Positions 36,485 through 45,636 of a stretch of 64,000 bases of DNA are shown here, piece after piece. This DNA is from Prolixibacteraceae bacterium. GTDB lineage: Bacteria > Bacteroidota > Bacteroidia > Bacteroidales > Prolixibacteraceae. Below the pieces are notes generated by a model. That model was not told the origin of the DNA. It did not search any database and worked only from the letters and a program-made list of their open reading frames with translations. The stretch's first letter is position 1. Every line of letters begins with the position of its first letter. Both the position numbers and the translations under genes were made by a program. The stretch spans positions 20,649-84,648 of the forward strand of contig JAOARB010000016.1 of the NCBI GenBank assembly GCA_025210775.1, given 5' to 3'.

Positions 36485-38629
36485 ATGAGTAAAAAGAGAA
36501 ATAAGACCAAAAAGGGGCGTAAAAAGTTGTTTACCAAAAAAGAGATTAAAAGGTTTGTAGTACAGCTATTTCAAGAGAATGTTTCTAAGTGTTTTAACTA
36601 CAAACAGATTTCTTCTATTTTAGGGTTAAAAGATATGCCTTCGAAGCAATTGATCACGGTGATCCTATTTGAACTAGAAGATCAAAAGATTATCATTCAA
36701 GAGTCTCGTGGTAAATATAAACTCGATGCTCATGCTGGCTATGTAGAAGGAATAATAGAGATGGCAGCCAAAGGTAATGGTATTGTAACTACAGCAAATG
36801 CGACTGAGCCAATCTTTATTACAGCACAGCAAATGAATCGCTCATTACCAGGAGATAGGGTAAGAGTGTTGCTTCATGCAAAAAGAAAGAATAAAGAACA
36901 ATCAGGAGAAGTTGTAGAGATTGTCAAACGAAGTAAAAAGGCGATGGTTGGAGTTATTCAACGCTCTAAGCACTTCAATTTCTTTATTCCAAACAAAAGG
37001 ATGAACTTCGATATCTTTATCCCTAAAGATAAAATCAAGAATGCCCAAGATGGACAACGTGCACTAGTCAAAATTACAGATTGGCCAGATCATGCAAAGA
37101 ATCCTTTTGGAGAAGTGGTCGAAGTGTTGGGAGATATTGGAGATCACAAGGCAGAAATGAATGCCATTATTGCTGAATATGAATTACCAACCAAATTCAC
37201 TGCTAAATTAGAGAAATATGCCCAAAGTATTGATGACGCCATTACAGAAGAAGAAGTAGCACTAAGAAGGGATTTTAGAAAGGTTCCTACCTTTACAATT
37301 GACCCTAAGGATGCAAAGGATTTTGATGATGCTCTTTCGATACAACAACTAGATAATGGAAACTGGCAAATTGGAGTACACATCGCTGATGTAACGCATT
37401 ACGTAAGACCCAATACAATGTTAGAAGAAGAAGCATATGAAAGAGCTACTTCTGTCTACTTGGTAGATAGAGTCGTTCCAATGCTTCCAGAACATCTTTC
37501 TAATGGAGTATGTTCACTAAGACCTAATGAGGATAAATTGTGCTTTTCGGCTGTATTTGAATTAAACAATGATGCTGAGATCCAGAAACAGTGGTTTGGA
37601 AGAACAGTGATTCATTCAGATCGTCGTTACTCATATGAAGAGGCACAAGAGATCATAGAAGGCGAAGATGGTCCGTTTAAAAAGGAGATTCTTACGCTCG
37701 ACCGTTTAGCCAAAGAATTGAGAGCAGACCGCTTTAATAATGGCAGTATTGGTTTTGAAAGAACCGAAGTTAAGTTTCACCTAGATGAACTTGGTAAACC
37801 AACAGGCGTATATTTCAAAGAGAGTAAAGATGCCAATAAACTAATTGAAGAGTTTATGCTTCTTGCAAACAAGCGTGTTGCAGAATTTATTGGCAAACAA
37901 GCAGGAGGCAAGAAACCAAAAACATTTGTATATCGTATTCACGATAAGCCAGATCCTGAAAGACTAGATAACTTTAATCGTTTTATCCAACGCTTCGGAT
38001 ATGGTATTCAAACCAACTCAGCGAAGAGTATCGCACTTTCAATGAACAAATTACTGGGTAGCGTAGATGGCAAGTCTGAACAAAATGTTATTGAGACACT
38101 AGCCATTAGAACCATGGCAAAAGCAGAATACTCAACACACAATATCGGTCACTACGGATTGCACTTTGAATACTATAGTCACTTTACCTCTCCAATACGT
38201 CGTTACCCAGATATGATGGTACATCGACTGTTGGCTAAATACCTAGAAGGTGGACATTCTGTAGAAGAATCGAAATATGAGGAGATGTGTCAACACGCCT
38301 CTAAAAGAGAACAAAGAGCTGCCAATGCCGAACGTGCTTCGATCAAATATAAGCAAGTAGAGTTTATGGTAGACAAGGTTGGCTCGATATTTGATGGATC
38401 GATATCAGGCGTAACAGAATGGGGGATTTATGTCGAATTGGACGAAAGCAAATGCGAAGGAATGATTCCTCTATCGATGTTGCGTGATGATTATTACCAA
38501 TTTGATGAAAAGAATTATTGTATTGTAGGAAAGGCCTTCCACAATAAGTATCAAATGGGAGATAAGCTACAAGTACGAATCGCAAAAGCAAACTTGGAGC
38601 GAAAACAATTAGATTTTGAATTAGTATAG
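36485..38629 (+). CDS. rnr: Ribonuclease R
   Basis: 714 residues, a 3'-5' exoribonuclease that digests structured RNA. N-terminal winged helix (KEIKRFVVQLFQENVSKCFNYKQISSILG), two cold-shock domains to about residue 240, the RNB catalytic domain with DPKDAKDFDDALS near 273-285 (metal-binding aspartates) and YSHFTSPIRRYPDMMVHRLL near 561-580, and a C-terminal S1 domain (GSIFDGSISGVTEWGIYVEL) ending at LDFELV. It lacks the long Lys-rich tail of E. coli RNase R; basic residues are at the N-terminus (MSKKRNKTKKGRKK) instead. Flanked by two TetR paralogues. Confidence 0.97.
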   Translation: MSKKRNKTKKGRKKLFTKKEIKRFVVQLFQENVSKCFNYKQISSILGLKDMPSKQLITVILFELEDQKIIIQESRGKYKLDAHAGYVEGIIEMAAKGNGIVTTANATEPIFITAQQMNRSLPGDRVRVLLHAKRKNKEQSGEVVEIVKRSKKAMVGVIQRSKHFNFFIPNKRMNFDIFIPKDKIKNAQDGQRALVKITDWPDHAKNPFGEVVEVLGDIGDHKAEMNAIIAEYELPTKFTAKLEKYAQSIDDAITEEEVALRRDFRKVPTFTIDPKDAKDFDDALSIQQLDNGNWQIGVHIADVTHYVRPNTMLEEEAYERATSVYLVDRVVPMLPEHLSNGVCSLRPNEDKLCFSAVFELNNDAEIQKQWFGRTVIHSDRRYSYEEAQEIIEGEDGPFKKEILTLDRLAKELRADRFNNGSIGFERTEVKFHLDELGKPTGVYFKESKDANKLIEEFMLLANKRVAEFIGKQAGGKKPKTFVYRIHDKPDPERLDNFNRFIQRFGYGIQTNSAKSIALSMNKLLGSVDGKSEQNVIETLAIRTMAKAEYSTHNIGHYGLHFEYYSHFTSPIRRYPDMMVHRLLAKYLEGGHSVEESKYEEMCQHASKREQRAANAERASIKYKQVEFMVDKVGSIFDGSISGVTEWGIYVELDESKCEGMIPLSMLRDDYYQFDEKNYCIVGKAFHNKYQMGDKLQVRIAKANLERKQLDFELV

Positions 38630-38723
38630 GATCCAATTTGTTAGGTTCTTGTCAAGGGTGCGATTTAAAAAAATTAAATTATATTTGTCTGTGAAAGCAG
38701 AAGAAAATAACTTACAGAGCTTC

Positions 38724-39323
38724 ATGAAGAACGAAAACGTGAACACCAAAAAAGACGCAGTTCGTGAAAATATCTTGACTATTGCTCAAGATATATTCAG
38801 CAAGTATGGTTATAAAAAGACCACTCTTGATGATATAGCGAATGCGGTACGCAAAGGGAAAAGTTCCTTATATTACTATTTTGAGAGCAAAGAGGATATT
38901 TTCCAAGAAGTGATCAAAAAGGAAGCAGACATTCTTCGTCAAGAACTTTCTAAAGTACTTCGAAAAGACACAGACCCAGAAGATAAACTGAGAGATTACA
39001 TATTGACAAAGATTACAACATATAGACAGCTTGCCAACTTCTATAATGCAATAGAAAATGATACTGCAGCAGTCAGCTTTGTTGAATCAATGAAAGCAAC
39101 CTATGATCAAGAAGAGATACGCATGATGAAGCGTATTCTATTAGATGGAGCAAGACGTGGAAGATTTGCAATCCAAGACTTTACTTTAGCAGCTATCGGT
39201 ATTACGACAGCAGTCAAAGGATTGGAGATGCCCTTATCTGCAGGCAACTATAAAGAGAGTGATCTTGAAAAAAGTGTAGATGCAATTCTTCAGATTCTAT
39301 GTTATGGAATCATGAAAAGATAG
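38724..39323 (+). CDS. TetR/AcrR-family transcriptional regulator, paralogue B
   Basis: 199 residues from the ATG at 38724 (MKNENVNTKKDAVRENILTIAQDIFSKYGYKKTTLDDIANAVRKGKSSLYYYFESKEDIF). The DNA-binding head resembles that of the regulator at 35523 closely: GYxKTTLxDIA then GKSSLYYYFxSKE. The C-terminal ligand domain is less similar. A TTG at 38649 would add 25 residues outside the family. It starts 94 bases after rnr with no visible terminator between, so it may be read through from rnr. Such GKSSLYYYF-type regulators often control membrane or efflux genes, but none is adjacent. Confidence 0.93.
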   Translation: MKNENVNTKKDAVRENILTIAQDIFSKYGYKKTTLDDIANAVRKGKSSLYYYFESKEDIFQEVIKKEADILRQELSKVLRKDTDPEDKLRDYILTKITTYRQLANFYNAIENDTAAVSFVESMKATYDQEEIRMMKRILLDGARRGRFAIQDFTLAAIGITTAVKGLEMPLSAGNYKESDLEKSVDAILQILCYGIMKR

Positions 39324-39351
39324 TATTCTAGGACATTTACCTAAAAAATAT

Positions 39352-39398
39352 CCCCCCCTTCTATTTGCGAACTAAATGCAATAGAAGGGGGGTTTTTT
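39352..39398. terminator. Strong bidirectional terminator
   Basis: CCCCCTTCTATT and following (39352-39367) pair with AATAGAAGGGGGG (to 39392), then T6, between the TetR gene and the convergent LPP20 gene. Confidence 0.9.
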
Positions 39399-39417
39399 AT
39401 TTTCGTAAAGATTATTC

Positions 39418-40788
39418 TTATTTCAAATGCAATGATTTCAACATTCTAGGATAAGCACGGTAGTCTAACCATTGAACCAATTTCTTATAAGCAAGCTGGT
39501 ATGCTTCCTCTTGATCAATAGAGACTCCACTACATCTCTCAATCGTATACTGCCATACAGCTGCTCCTTGGCGATTCTTTACTATAACCTCTCCTATGAA
39601 ATTCACAGTGTAAGAACCAAAAGCATTTCTTGAGCTTGTAGATCTTAGATTAAGATTCAAGCGATAGTGAATATTCTTAGAAGAGATAATACAAAGGCCA
39701 TCTTGCTGTATCTTTTGGCGCCATGCATGATCTAGTTTCTTAGACCATTTATCTTTACCTAAGGAGTGAATATCCATTTTAGGCGTATCAATACGTATCA
39801 AAATCGTACCAGTAATGGCATTTAATTTAGCCACCTGTTTACGAATATTGATATCCATGGTTAATTGACGAATCCATCTTTTTAGATCCACCTTTACAAT
39901 TAATTTCATCTCAGGATTAGGAGAAGAGATATATGAAACTGGAACCACTACTTCCCCTTGGGCATTGGTCACCCCTTGGAAGTTTTGCAGTCCATGTCCT
40001 CCCTCTATAGAAAAGGCAACAGGGATAGAAGACAACCTATTCTCATCCGCATTCCATAGAACAAAACGACGCATCGAACTGTCCCATAATGTTCCTCTTA
40101 CACCAGAGAAAGAAGGCGGAGATTGCCAACGCATTTTACTCACCGCTTGTGTTATCTTATTCCATATAGTTTGGTCTAACTTAGTATCTAACCCAAGTCT
40201 TTCGATATCATCCTTATATGTTAGATAAGCAACAAGAGCCTTAGACCACTGTTTCATTGCTTTATTAAGATCTCCTTGTTGATAAGAACTATCACCCAAG
40301 CTAGCAGCATCTTCAGCAGTCTCGATAGCCTGCTCACTATTTCGTTTTTGTTGCTCCTGATATTTTACCTTAGAGAGACGATAATAAGCCCAATAGACAT
40401 TGTCGTTTTCCCAGGAATCAACAAGTTCAACCCCTTCAAGGCGATGGGTACTTTCTGTCACTACCTGAGATTGGAAGTTATGAGAGAAGCCCTCTTGAGT
40501 GTCTGTTTGTGATAAAGACGATTTACTTTTAACATCGACAGAGATTGCTGAAGAGATCTCAGAAAGTGCAGACTTTTTAGCATTCTCACGATAATCATTC
40601 ACGTTATAAGGAGTCTTTTCAACACTTCCTAAACCAGTGTAATAGAAGTCTGAAATAGGTGGTTGCTGCACCCATTGTGGGAGTTCGGCCATCGGAGTCA
40701 CTACCTTCTTCGGGGCAGAACAACTAAATAATATTAAAGTAAAAGATACTAAAACCAATATCTTTCTAGACAATAAATATATTTTCAT
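39418..40788 (-). CDS. LPP20-type lipoprotein
   Basis: 456 residues with a lipoprotein signal (LVSFTLILFSC, mature Cys near residue 23). Residues 35-140 fit the LPP20 fold: PQWVQQPP, YYTGLGSVEKT, ARENAKKSALSEISSAISVDVKSKSS-like, and VYWAYYRLSKVKYQEQQ. A tetratricopeptide-like helix pair follows (SSYQQGDLNKAMKQWSKALVAYL), then a mixed beta region to the end. The likely site is the inner leaflet of the outer membrane. It is 6 bases downstream of the TPR lipoprotein gene, and the two are almost certainly an operon. Function unknown. Confidence 0.8.
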   Translation of the reverse strand: MKIYLLSRKILVLVSFTLILFSCSAPKKVVTPMAELPQWVQQPPISDFYYTGLGSVEKTPYNVNDYRENAKKSALSEISSAISVDVKSKSSLSQTDTQEGFSHNFQSQVVTESTHRLEGVELVDSWENDNVYWAYYRLSKVKYQEQQKRNSEQAIETAEDAASLGDSSYQQGDLNKAMKQWSKALVAYLTYKDDIERLGLDTKLDQTIWNKITQAVSKMRWQSPPSFSGVRGTLWDSSMRRFVLWNADENRLSSIPVAFSIEGGHGLQNFQGVTNAQGEVVVPVSYISSPNPEMKLIVKVDLKRWIRQLTMDINIRKQVAKLNAITGTILIRIDTPKMDIHSLGKDKWSKKLDHAWRQKIQQDGLCIISSKNIHYRLNLNLRSTSSRNAFGSYTVNFIGEVIVKNRQGAAVWQYTIERCSGVSIDQEEAYQLAYKKLVQWLDYRAYPRMLKSLHLK

Positions 40789-40794
40789 AAAAAT

Positions 40795-42186
40795 CTAATT
40801 TTCAAGCATTACTTGTTTATCTCCATTATAACGAACAATATCGGCTGCAATCTTTTGGGCTATATCTTCCACCGCACGTTTTTTGAAATCAGCAACAGGC
40901 AACAATCGTTGTCTTGCATTAAATTGCTTTCTCAGATCACGTATCGCACGCTCATTATCATATACTTGATCGCTATCACTCTTTTTGTCTTTCGACTCAA
41001 AATAACCAGGGATTAGAGATCTGTAATTCCCTTTATACAGAGCATATTGCACTTTATCTTCAAATCTTCCATCAAAGGTTTTTGTTTGTAATACTTCACC
41101 AGTTAAAGTAGAGACCAATGAATATTGGTAACGATAACGAAACAATGAAGAAGTACTATACTCTTTATAATAAGTTTTGTGGTATACCGCTTTTTTCTTT
41201 TCATTACCTTCTTCATCTTTATAAGTAACGTAAGATTTAGTATATGCACATTTATATCTTTTCACAAGATCTCCAATACCATAATGTACATCCAAAAGAT
41301 CAATCTTCACAATCGCATTGGCACCAAGCTTATAGATATATTTAATATAGTCATCATAGTTTAAACTGAAATATGCTTGCTTTGGATCTTCCTTAATTCG
41401 AAAGAAAGGAGAAGAATTTTGCTTGACATGAGTTACCACCATTGGACTAATAGATCGTGCATCTGTTCCCATCTTATTAGCATATCCACATGGAGTAATA
41501 ACCATTGTAAGAGTAGCTTGTTCAAGAGCTTCCTCTTTTAATAATCTGGTATCTTTATAATCGCCTGTTTGGCTTAGTATTTTCTCAAAAATCCCATAAG
41601 CTCTTCGAGGAGCACCTTCCATTAACAGAAACTGGGCATTGCGAAATTGAGGTTCGTATATTGCTACTTTTCGCTTTTCTTTTACTTCCCTATAGTTGGG
41701 ATTAAGTTGAAAGACTTTATCTAGGACAGGAGCTGCCTCTCTAAATTTCTCTTCATCCAAAAGATGAACTCCTTTCAGATAAGCTTCAGCAATATAAGCA
41801 TCTTTTACTTCTTCGTAATAACTCTCCGATTTATCATCCCATGTTAAACTAACACCAAGGTTTCTTAAGTGGCTATAATAGCTTTTTACTTGACGGTATT
41901 TATCAACAGCATGTTCATTCTCTTGGGAATTGTAATAGCCATAGAACTCTTTAAAATAAGAGTCGACAACATACTGTCCAGTTCTTTTTAATGCAATGCG
42001 TGCGTCTACATTTTTAGCATTCTTCTCCACTGCAGTTTGATAATACCCCGCAGCCTCTAAAGGCATATTTGCTTTTTCCAACGCCACCCCCTTTTTGTAC
42101 ATACGTTTTGAAACGCATGATGTTAAAATCAGGAGAAACAAAAAAATTGAATAGGCAAAATAAGGTACTCTTTTCGTAGATATCAT
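40795..42186 (-). CDS. TPR-containing lipoprotein
   Basis: 463 residues with a lipoprotein signal (YFAYSIFLFLLILTSC, Cys at residue 24). TPR-like helices appear at EKANMPLEAAGYYQTAVEKNAKNVDARIALKRTG and later EEKFREAAPVLDKVFQLNPNYREVKEKRKVAIYEPQFRNAQFLL. The second half is a beta-rich domain with VVTHVKQNSSPFFRI and a basic, tyrosine-rich stretch (KKKAVYHKTYYKEYSTSSLFRYRYQYSL). First gene of the pair with the LPP20 gene. I do not recognise the family; the combination suggests an outer-membrane assembly or curli-like accessory function, as inference only. Confidence 0.75.
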   Translation of the reverse strand: MISTKRVPYFAYSIFLFLLILTSCVSKRMYKKGVALEKANMPLEAAGYYQTAVEKNAKNVDARIALKRTGQYVVDSYFKEFYGYYNSQENEHAVDKYRQVKSYYSHLRNLGVSLTWDDKSESYYEEVKDAYIAEAYLKGVHLLDEEKFREAAPVLDKVFQLNPNYREVKEKRKVAIYEPQFRNAQFLLMEGAPRRAYGIFEKILSQTGDYKDTRLLKEEALEQATLTMVITPCGYANKMGTDARSISPMVVTHVKQNSSPFFRIKEDPKQAYFSLNYDDYIKYIYKLGANAIVKIDLLDVHYGIGDLVKRYKCAYTKSYVTYKDEEGNEKKKAVYHKTYYKEYSTSSLFRYRYQYSLVSTLTGEVLQTKTFDGRFEDKVQYALYKGNYRSLIPGYFESKDKKSDSDQVYDNERAIRDLRKQFNARQRLLPVADFKKRAVEDIAQKIAADIVRYNGDKQVMLEN

Positions 42187-42284
42187 AAGGGTGCTTTTAT
42201 TAAATCTTTAACTTCAAATTGCTAATTTACATAACAATCAACTAATAATCTACCATTTGGAGGTACAATATTACTAATTTAAGA

Positions 42285-42333
42285 TAAAAAAAAAACGTTG
42301 AATTCTTTATTGGTTATATATAGAATTCAACGT
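42285..42333 (-). terminator. Terminator of rlmN
   Basis: ACGTTGAATTC (42295-42305) pairs with GAATTCAACGT (42323-42333); on the minus strand it is followed by nine T. Confidence 0.85.
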
Positions 42334-42360
42334 CTCTTTTAATGATTCGATAAAAAACAA

Positions 42361-43416
42361 CTACTGATTATCTTTATCTTTGTCTACTAATTTCTGTGTG
42401 CTTAACAATCCACAGGCAGCAAAGATATCTTCTCCACGACTAGCACGAATAGTTGTCAACAATCCTTTGTCGTTTAACATCTCTTTGAACATCTGAAGGC
42501 GATTTTCGTCTGTACCTTTCAATGGTGTATTAGGTATTTCATGGAAACGAATCAAATTCATTCGGCAATCCAATCCTTTTAACAATGCAACCAACGCTCT
42601 CGCATGTTTAGGTGTATCATTCAATCCAGCAAAAACGATATACTCAAAAGAGACACGTCGTTGACCTGTAAAGTCATATTGTCGTATCAACTGAAGAACA
42701 TCTTCTAATGGATAAGCTTTCTGGACAGGCATGATCTTCTCTCGCTCTTCACTATAAGGAGAGTGGAGACTAATAGCTAAGTGACATTGACTTTCATCTA
42801 AGAACCTTCTTAAATTAGGGACAATTCCAACAGACGAGACATTAACTCTTCTAGGGCTCATTGCATAGCCCCAATCAGAAGTAATCACTTCAAGACTCTT
42901 TAATACTTCATCGATATTATCCATAGGTTCCCCCATCCCCATATACACGATATTGGTGATGCTTCCCCACTCATCAATCATTCTTAACTGATTTAGGATA
43001 TGATTTGCAGTCAATTGATTTTGGAATCCTTGCTTTCCTGTCATACAGAATAGGCAATTCATTTTACATCCAACTTGTGATGAAACACAAACGGTGCGTC
43101 TCTCACCATCAGGAATCATTGCCGTCTCAATATACTGACGTTCCCCCATCTGGAAAAGAAACTTCTTCGTACCATCAACACTCTCTTTTCTATCTATATA
43201 GGTTTCTAGACCTACCTCATATTCAGCCGTTAATATCTGACGTGCTTTCTTCGAAAGGTTGGTCATCTGGTCAAAAGAGGTTGCATCTTTCTTATATAAC
43301 CATTCTGATATCTGCTTGGCTGTAAATTTTGGGAATTTATGTTTTGCTACAATCTCTTGTAACTCTTTTAATGTCTTCCCATATAATCGTTCCTTCGATT
43401 GAATCTGATTTTCCAT
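42361..43416 (-). CDS. rlmN: 23S rRNA/tRNA A2503 C2-methyltransferase (radical SAM)
   Basis: 351 residues. N-terminal HhH-like region with LYGKTLKELQEIVAKHKFPKFTAKQISEWLYKKDATSFDQMTNL, radical SAM cysteines in CKMNCLFCMTG near residues 117-124, GMGEPMDN near 160, and the C-terminal reactive Cys in FAACGLL near residue 340. It methylates A2503 of 23S rRNA and A37 of some tRNAs. Its N-terminal Cys-free start and length agree with RlmN rather than Cfr. Promoter at 43467. Confidence 0.96.
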   Translation of the reverse strand: MENQIQSKERLYGKTLKELQEIVAKHKFPKFTAKQISEWLYKKDATSFDQMTNLSKKARQILTAEYEVGLETYIDRKESVDGTKKFLFQMGERQYIETAMIPDGERRTVCVSSQVGCKMNCLFCMTGKQGFQNQLTANHILNQLRMIDEWGSITNIVYMGMGEPMDNIDEVLKSLEVITSDWGYAMSPRRVNVSSVGIVPNLRRFLDESQCHLAISLHSPYSEEREKIMPVQKAYPLEDVLQLIRQYDFTGQRRVSFEYIVFAGLNDTPKHARALVALLKGLDCRMNLIRFHEIPNTPLKGTDENRLQMFKEMLNDKGLLTTIRASRGEDIFAACGLLSTQKLVDKDKDNQ

Positions 43417-43466
43417 TATTTATCAACAAATAAAGATATACGCATAGATCAAAAAATCTTGCGCCA

Positions 43467-43474
43467 CAAAGATA
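43467..43474 (-). promoter_or_regulatory. Bacteroidota -7 element for rlmN
   Basis: TATCTTTG on the minus strand, exact TAnnTTTG match, 51 bases before the rlmN ATG. Confidence 0.55.
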
Positions 43475-43623
43475 GACAAACAATCAGAAAAAGAGTAATC
43501 TATCTTATTTCATTAATTTTATTTAAAAGATCCATATTTCGTTATTATTTTTCAAAATCATTCACCTAGAATTTTTCTAAATAAGACAATATCGCTAATT
43601 TTGGGAGTCTAAAGCATGGGTCA

Positions 43624-43887
43624 ATGAGAAACTTCAAAAAAGCACTACAGAATTTTGCCGTAAAACTTCTTAAATTGCCTATCTATTTCTACCGAAATGT
43701 CATTTCACCAATGACACCTCCCTCGTGTAGACATACCCCGACGTGTTCGGCATACGCTTTAGAAGCACTTACAAAACATGGACCTATTAAAGGTCTATAT
43801 TTAACGTTCAAACGTTTGAGTAAATGTCATCCATGGGGAACTCACGGATACGATCCAGTACCTCCAGTAAAAAAGAAAAAATCGTAA
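43624..43887 (+). CDS. yidD: Membrane protein insertion efficiency factor
   Basis: 87 residues. [62 protein letters not shown] is the complete YidD signature, with Cys residues and the HPWGxxGYDPVP end. YidD assists YidC/SecYEG-dependent insertion of inner-membrane proteins. In many genomes it lies beside rnpA and rpmH; here it is alone and precedes the metal ABC operon by 60 bases. Normal length. Confidence 0.95.
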   Translation: MRNFKKALQNFAVKLLKLPIYFYRNVISPMTPPSCRHTPTCSAYALEALTKHGPIKGLYLTFKRLSKCHPWGTHGYDPVPPVKKKKS

Positions 43888-43947
43888 TGTTTTCTTTTTT
43901 ATAAAAATATCTGAGACAAATCTCAAACATCAATAAGGAGTCAGTAG

Positions 43948-44826
43948 ATGAGAAAATATATATATGCCATTTTTGTTCTAACAACCATATGTTTTAGCTG
44001 TAAACCAAACAAACAAGTTCAGGAATCGTCCCATTCATCACAAAAGCCGATTCTGTTTGTTAGTGTTCAGCCATTAAAATATTTTGTTGATCAAATCGTA
44101 AAAGATCGGTTCGAAGTAAAAGTATTGGTTCCCCCTGGAAGTAGTCCAGAGACCTTTGCTCCTTCATCAAAACAAATTGCGTCACTAGAACAAGCAATGG
44201 CTCTATTTAAGATTGGGGCGTTAGGATTTGAAGAAAGATGGGATAATAATTGGCAAAAAGAACACCCTCAGACAGAACTTATCAACTGTAGTATTGGGAT
44301 GCCATCACGATGTCTACACCACCATCATGGGGATCATCATCATCATGGTACCGATCCACATATCTGGTTAGCACCACAAACAGCGAAGATTATTGCGCAT
44401 AATATTTATGAAGGAATCTTAAGGTTTGATCCAGCAAATAAACAATTCTATCATAGAAATCTAAAACATCTTCTAGACACCATAGCTGAAGTAAAAACAG
44501 CATTAGATCAAAAGCTTAATCATAAAGAAGAACAAGAGTTTCTTATTTTTCATCCAGTATTAGGGTATTTATCTGAATACTATCACCTACATCAAGAGTC
44601 TATTGAATTTGAAGGTAAAAAACCTACATTAAAGCAGCTAAAACATATTGTAGAGATCGCAAAAGAGGAAAATATATCCACCATCTTGGTTCAAAAAGAA
44701 TTCAACACCTCAAATGCTGAGATTATTGCCAAAGAGATTAATGGTAAAGTAATTACGATTGATCCTTTAGGTTATGATTGGCCTAAGGTCATGATAGAAA
44801 TTGGAGATGCTATTGTCGCTAAATAA
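43948..44826 (+). CDS. Metal ABC transporter substrate-binding lipoprotein (ZnuA-like)
   Basis: 292 residues. Signal peptide ends at the lipobox ICFSC (mature Cys near residue 18). Family marks are FVSVQPLKYFVDQIVKDRFEVKVLVPPGSSPETFAPSSKQIASL, the metal-loop HHHHGDHHHHGTDPHIWLAP near 128-147, and a later FHPVLGYLSEYY histidine region. A long histidine-rich loop of this kind is typical of zinc-binding ZnuA/AdcA proteins, so Zn2+ is likelier than Mn2+. First gene of a three-gene importer: ATP-binding protein 24 bases later, permease overlapping. A Zur or DtxR site was not recognised upstream. Confidence 0.93.
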   Translation: MRKYIYAIFVLTTICFSCKPNKQVQESSHSSQKPILFVSVQPLKYFVDQIVKDRFEVKVLVPPGSSPETFAPSSKQIASLEQAMALFKIGALGFEERWDNNWQKEHPQTELINCSIGMPSRCLHHHHGDHHHHGTDPHIWLAPQTAKIIAHNIYEGILRFDPANKQFYHRNLKHLLDTIAEVKTALDQKLNHKEEQEFLIFHPVLGYLSEYYHLHQESIEFEGKKPTLKQLKHIVEIAKEENISTILVQKEFNTSNAEIIAKEINGKVITIDPLGYDWPKVMIEIGDAIVAK

Positions 44827-44850
44827 TTATTGCATCCTTATCTTTAAAAG

Positions 44851-45636
44851 ATGAACAACTTGGAAACAAATGAAAAAAGTCTTCTCCTTGAATTAAAAGA
44901 GGTCTCTTCTGGTTACGAAGGAAATACGATTATTAAGGATATAAACCTAAAGCTCTATGATCGAGATTTTATTGCAGTCATTGGTCCTAATGGAGGAGGT
45001 AAAACAACACTTATAAAAACAATTGTTGGACTAATTACTCCATCTAAAGGTCAAATTGAATGGCATACTAAAGGAGACAGCTCGCATAGTATATTTGGAT
45101 ATCTACCCCAAATAAACCAAATTGATCGATCCTTCCCAATATCTGTTCTTGACGTAGTTTTATCAGGTAAGATCAATAAAAACAGACTAATCAACAACTC
45201 CTCTTCTAAAGATAAAGAAGAAGCTATATCTCTACTTAAAGAGATGGGAGTAGATACTTTTGCTAACCAGAATATCGGCAAACTATCCGGAGGACAGCTC
45301 CAAAGGGTATTTCTTTGTCGTTCATTAATCAGTAAACCACAGCTTCTTATTCTAGATGAACCTAACACATATGTGGACACTATCTTTGAACAAGAGCTAT
45401 ATGAAAAGCTTAGCAACTTAAATAAGAAGATGGCAATCCTTATGGTGTCTCACGATATTGGCACAGTGACAAGATATGTCAAAAAGGTGGCTTGTGTAAA
45501 CAAGACCTTACATTTCCATAGCATGGATACAGAAGAAACCAAAGATGGTAAATCTTGTCCTGCATCATTCTTATATCATAGTTCATCTCCATTTAGAATG
45601 CTTAACACCCATACCGATTCAAATAAAAAATCATGA
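44851..45636 (+). CDS. Metal ABC transporter ATP-binding protein
   Basis: 261 residues. Walker A GPNGGGKTTLIK near 47-58, Q-loop GYLPQINQIDRSFPISVLDVV, signature LSGGQLQRVFLCRSLISKP near 146-164, Walker B LLILDEPNTYVD, and the switch His in MVSHDIGTV. Typical of the ZnuC/MntB group that powers zinc or manganese import. Its stop overlaps the permease start (ATGA), which couples translation of the two. Confidence 0.93.
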   Translation: MNNLETNEKSLLLELKEVSSGYEGNTIIKDINLKLYDRDFIAVIGPNGGGKTTLIKTIVGLITPSKGQIEWHTKGDSSHSIFGYLPQINQIDRSFPISVLDVVLSGKINKNRLINNSSSKDKEEAISLLKEMGVDTFANQNIGKLSGGQLQRVFLCRSLISKPQLLILDEPNTYVDTIFEQELYEKLSNLNKKMAILMVSHDIGTVTRYVKKVACVNKTLHFHSMDTEETKDGKSCPASFLYHSSSPFRMLNTHTDSNKKS

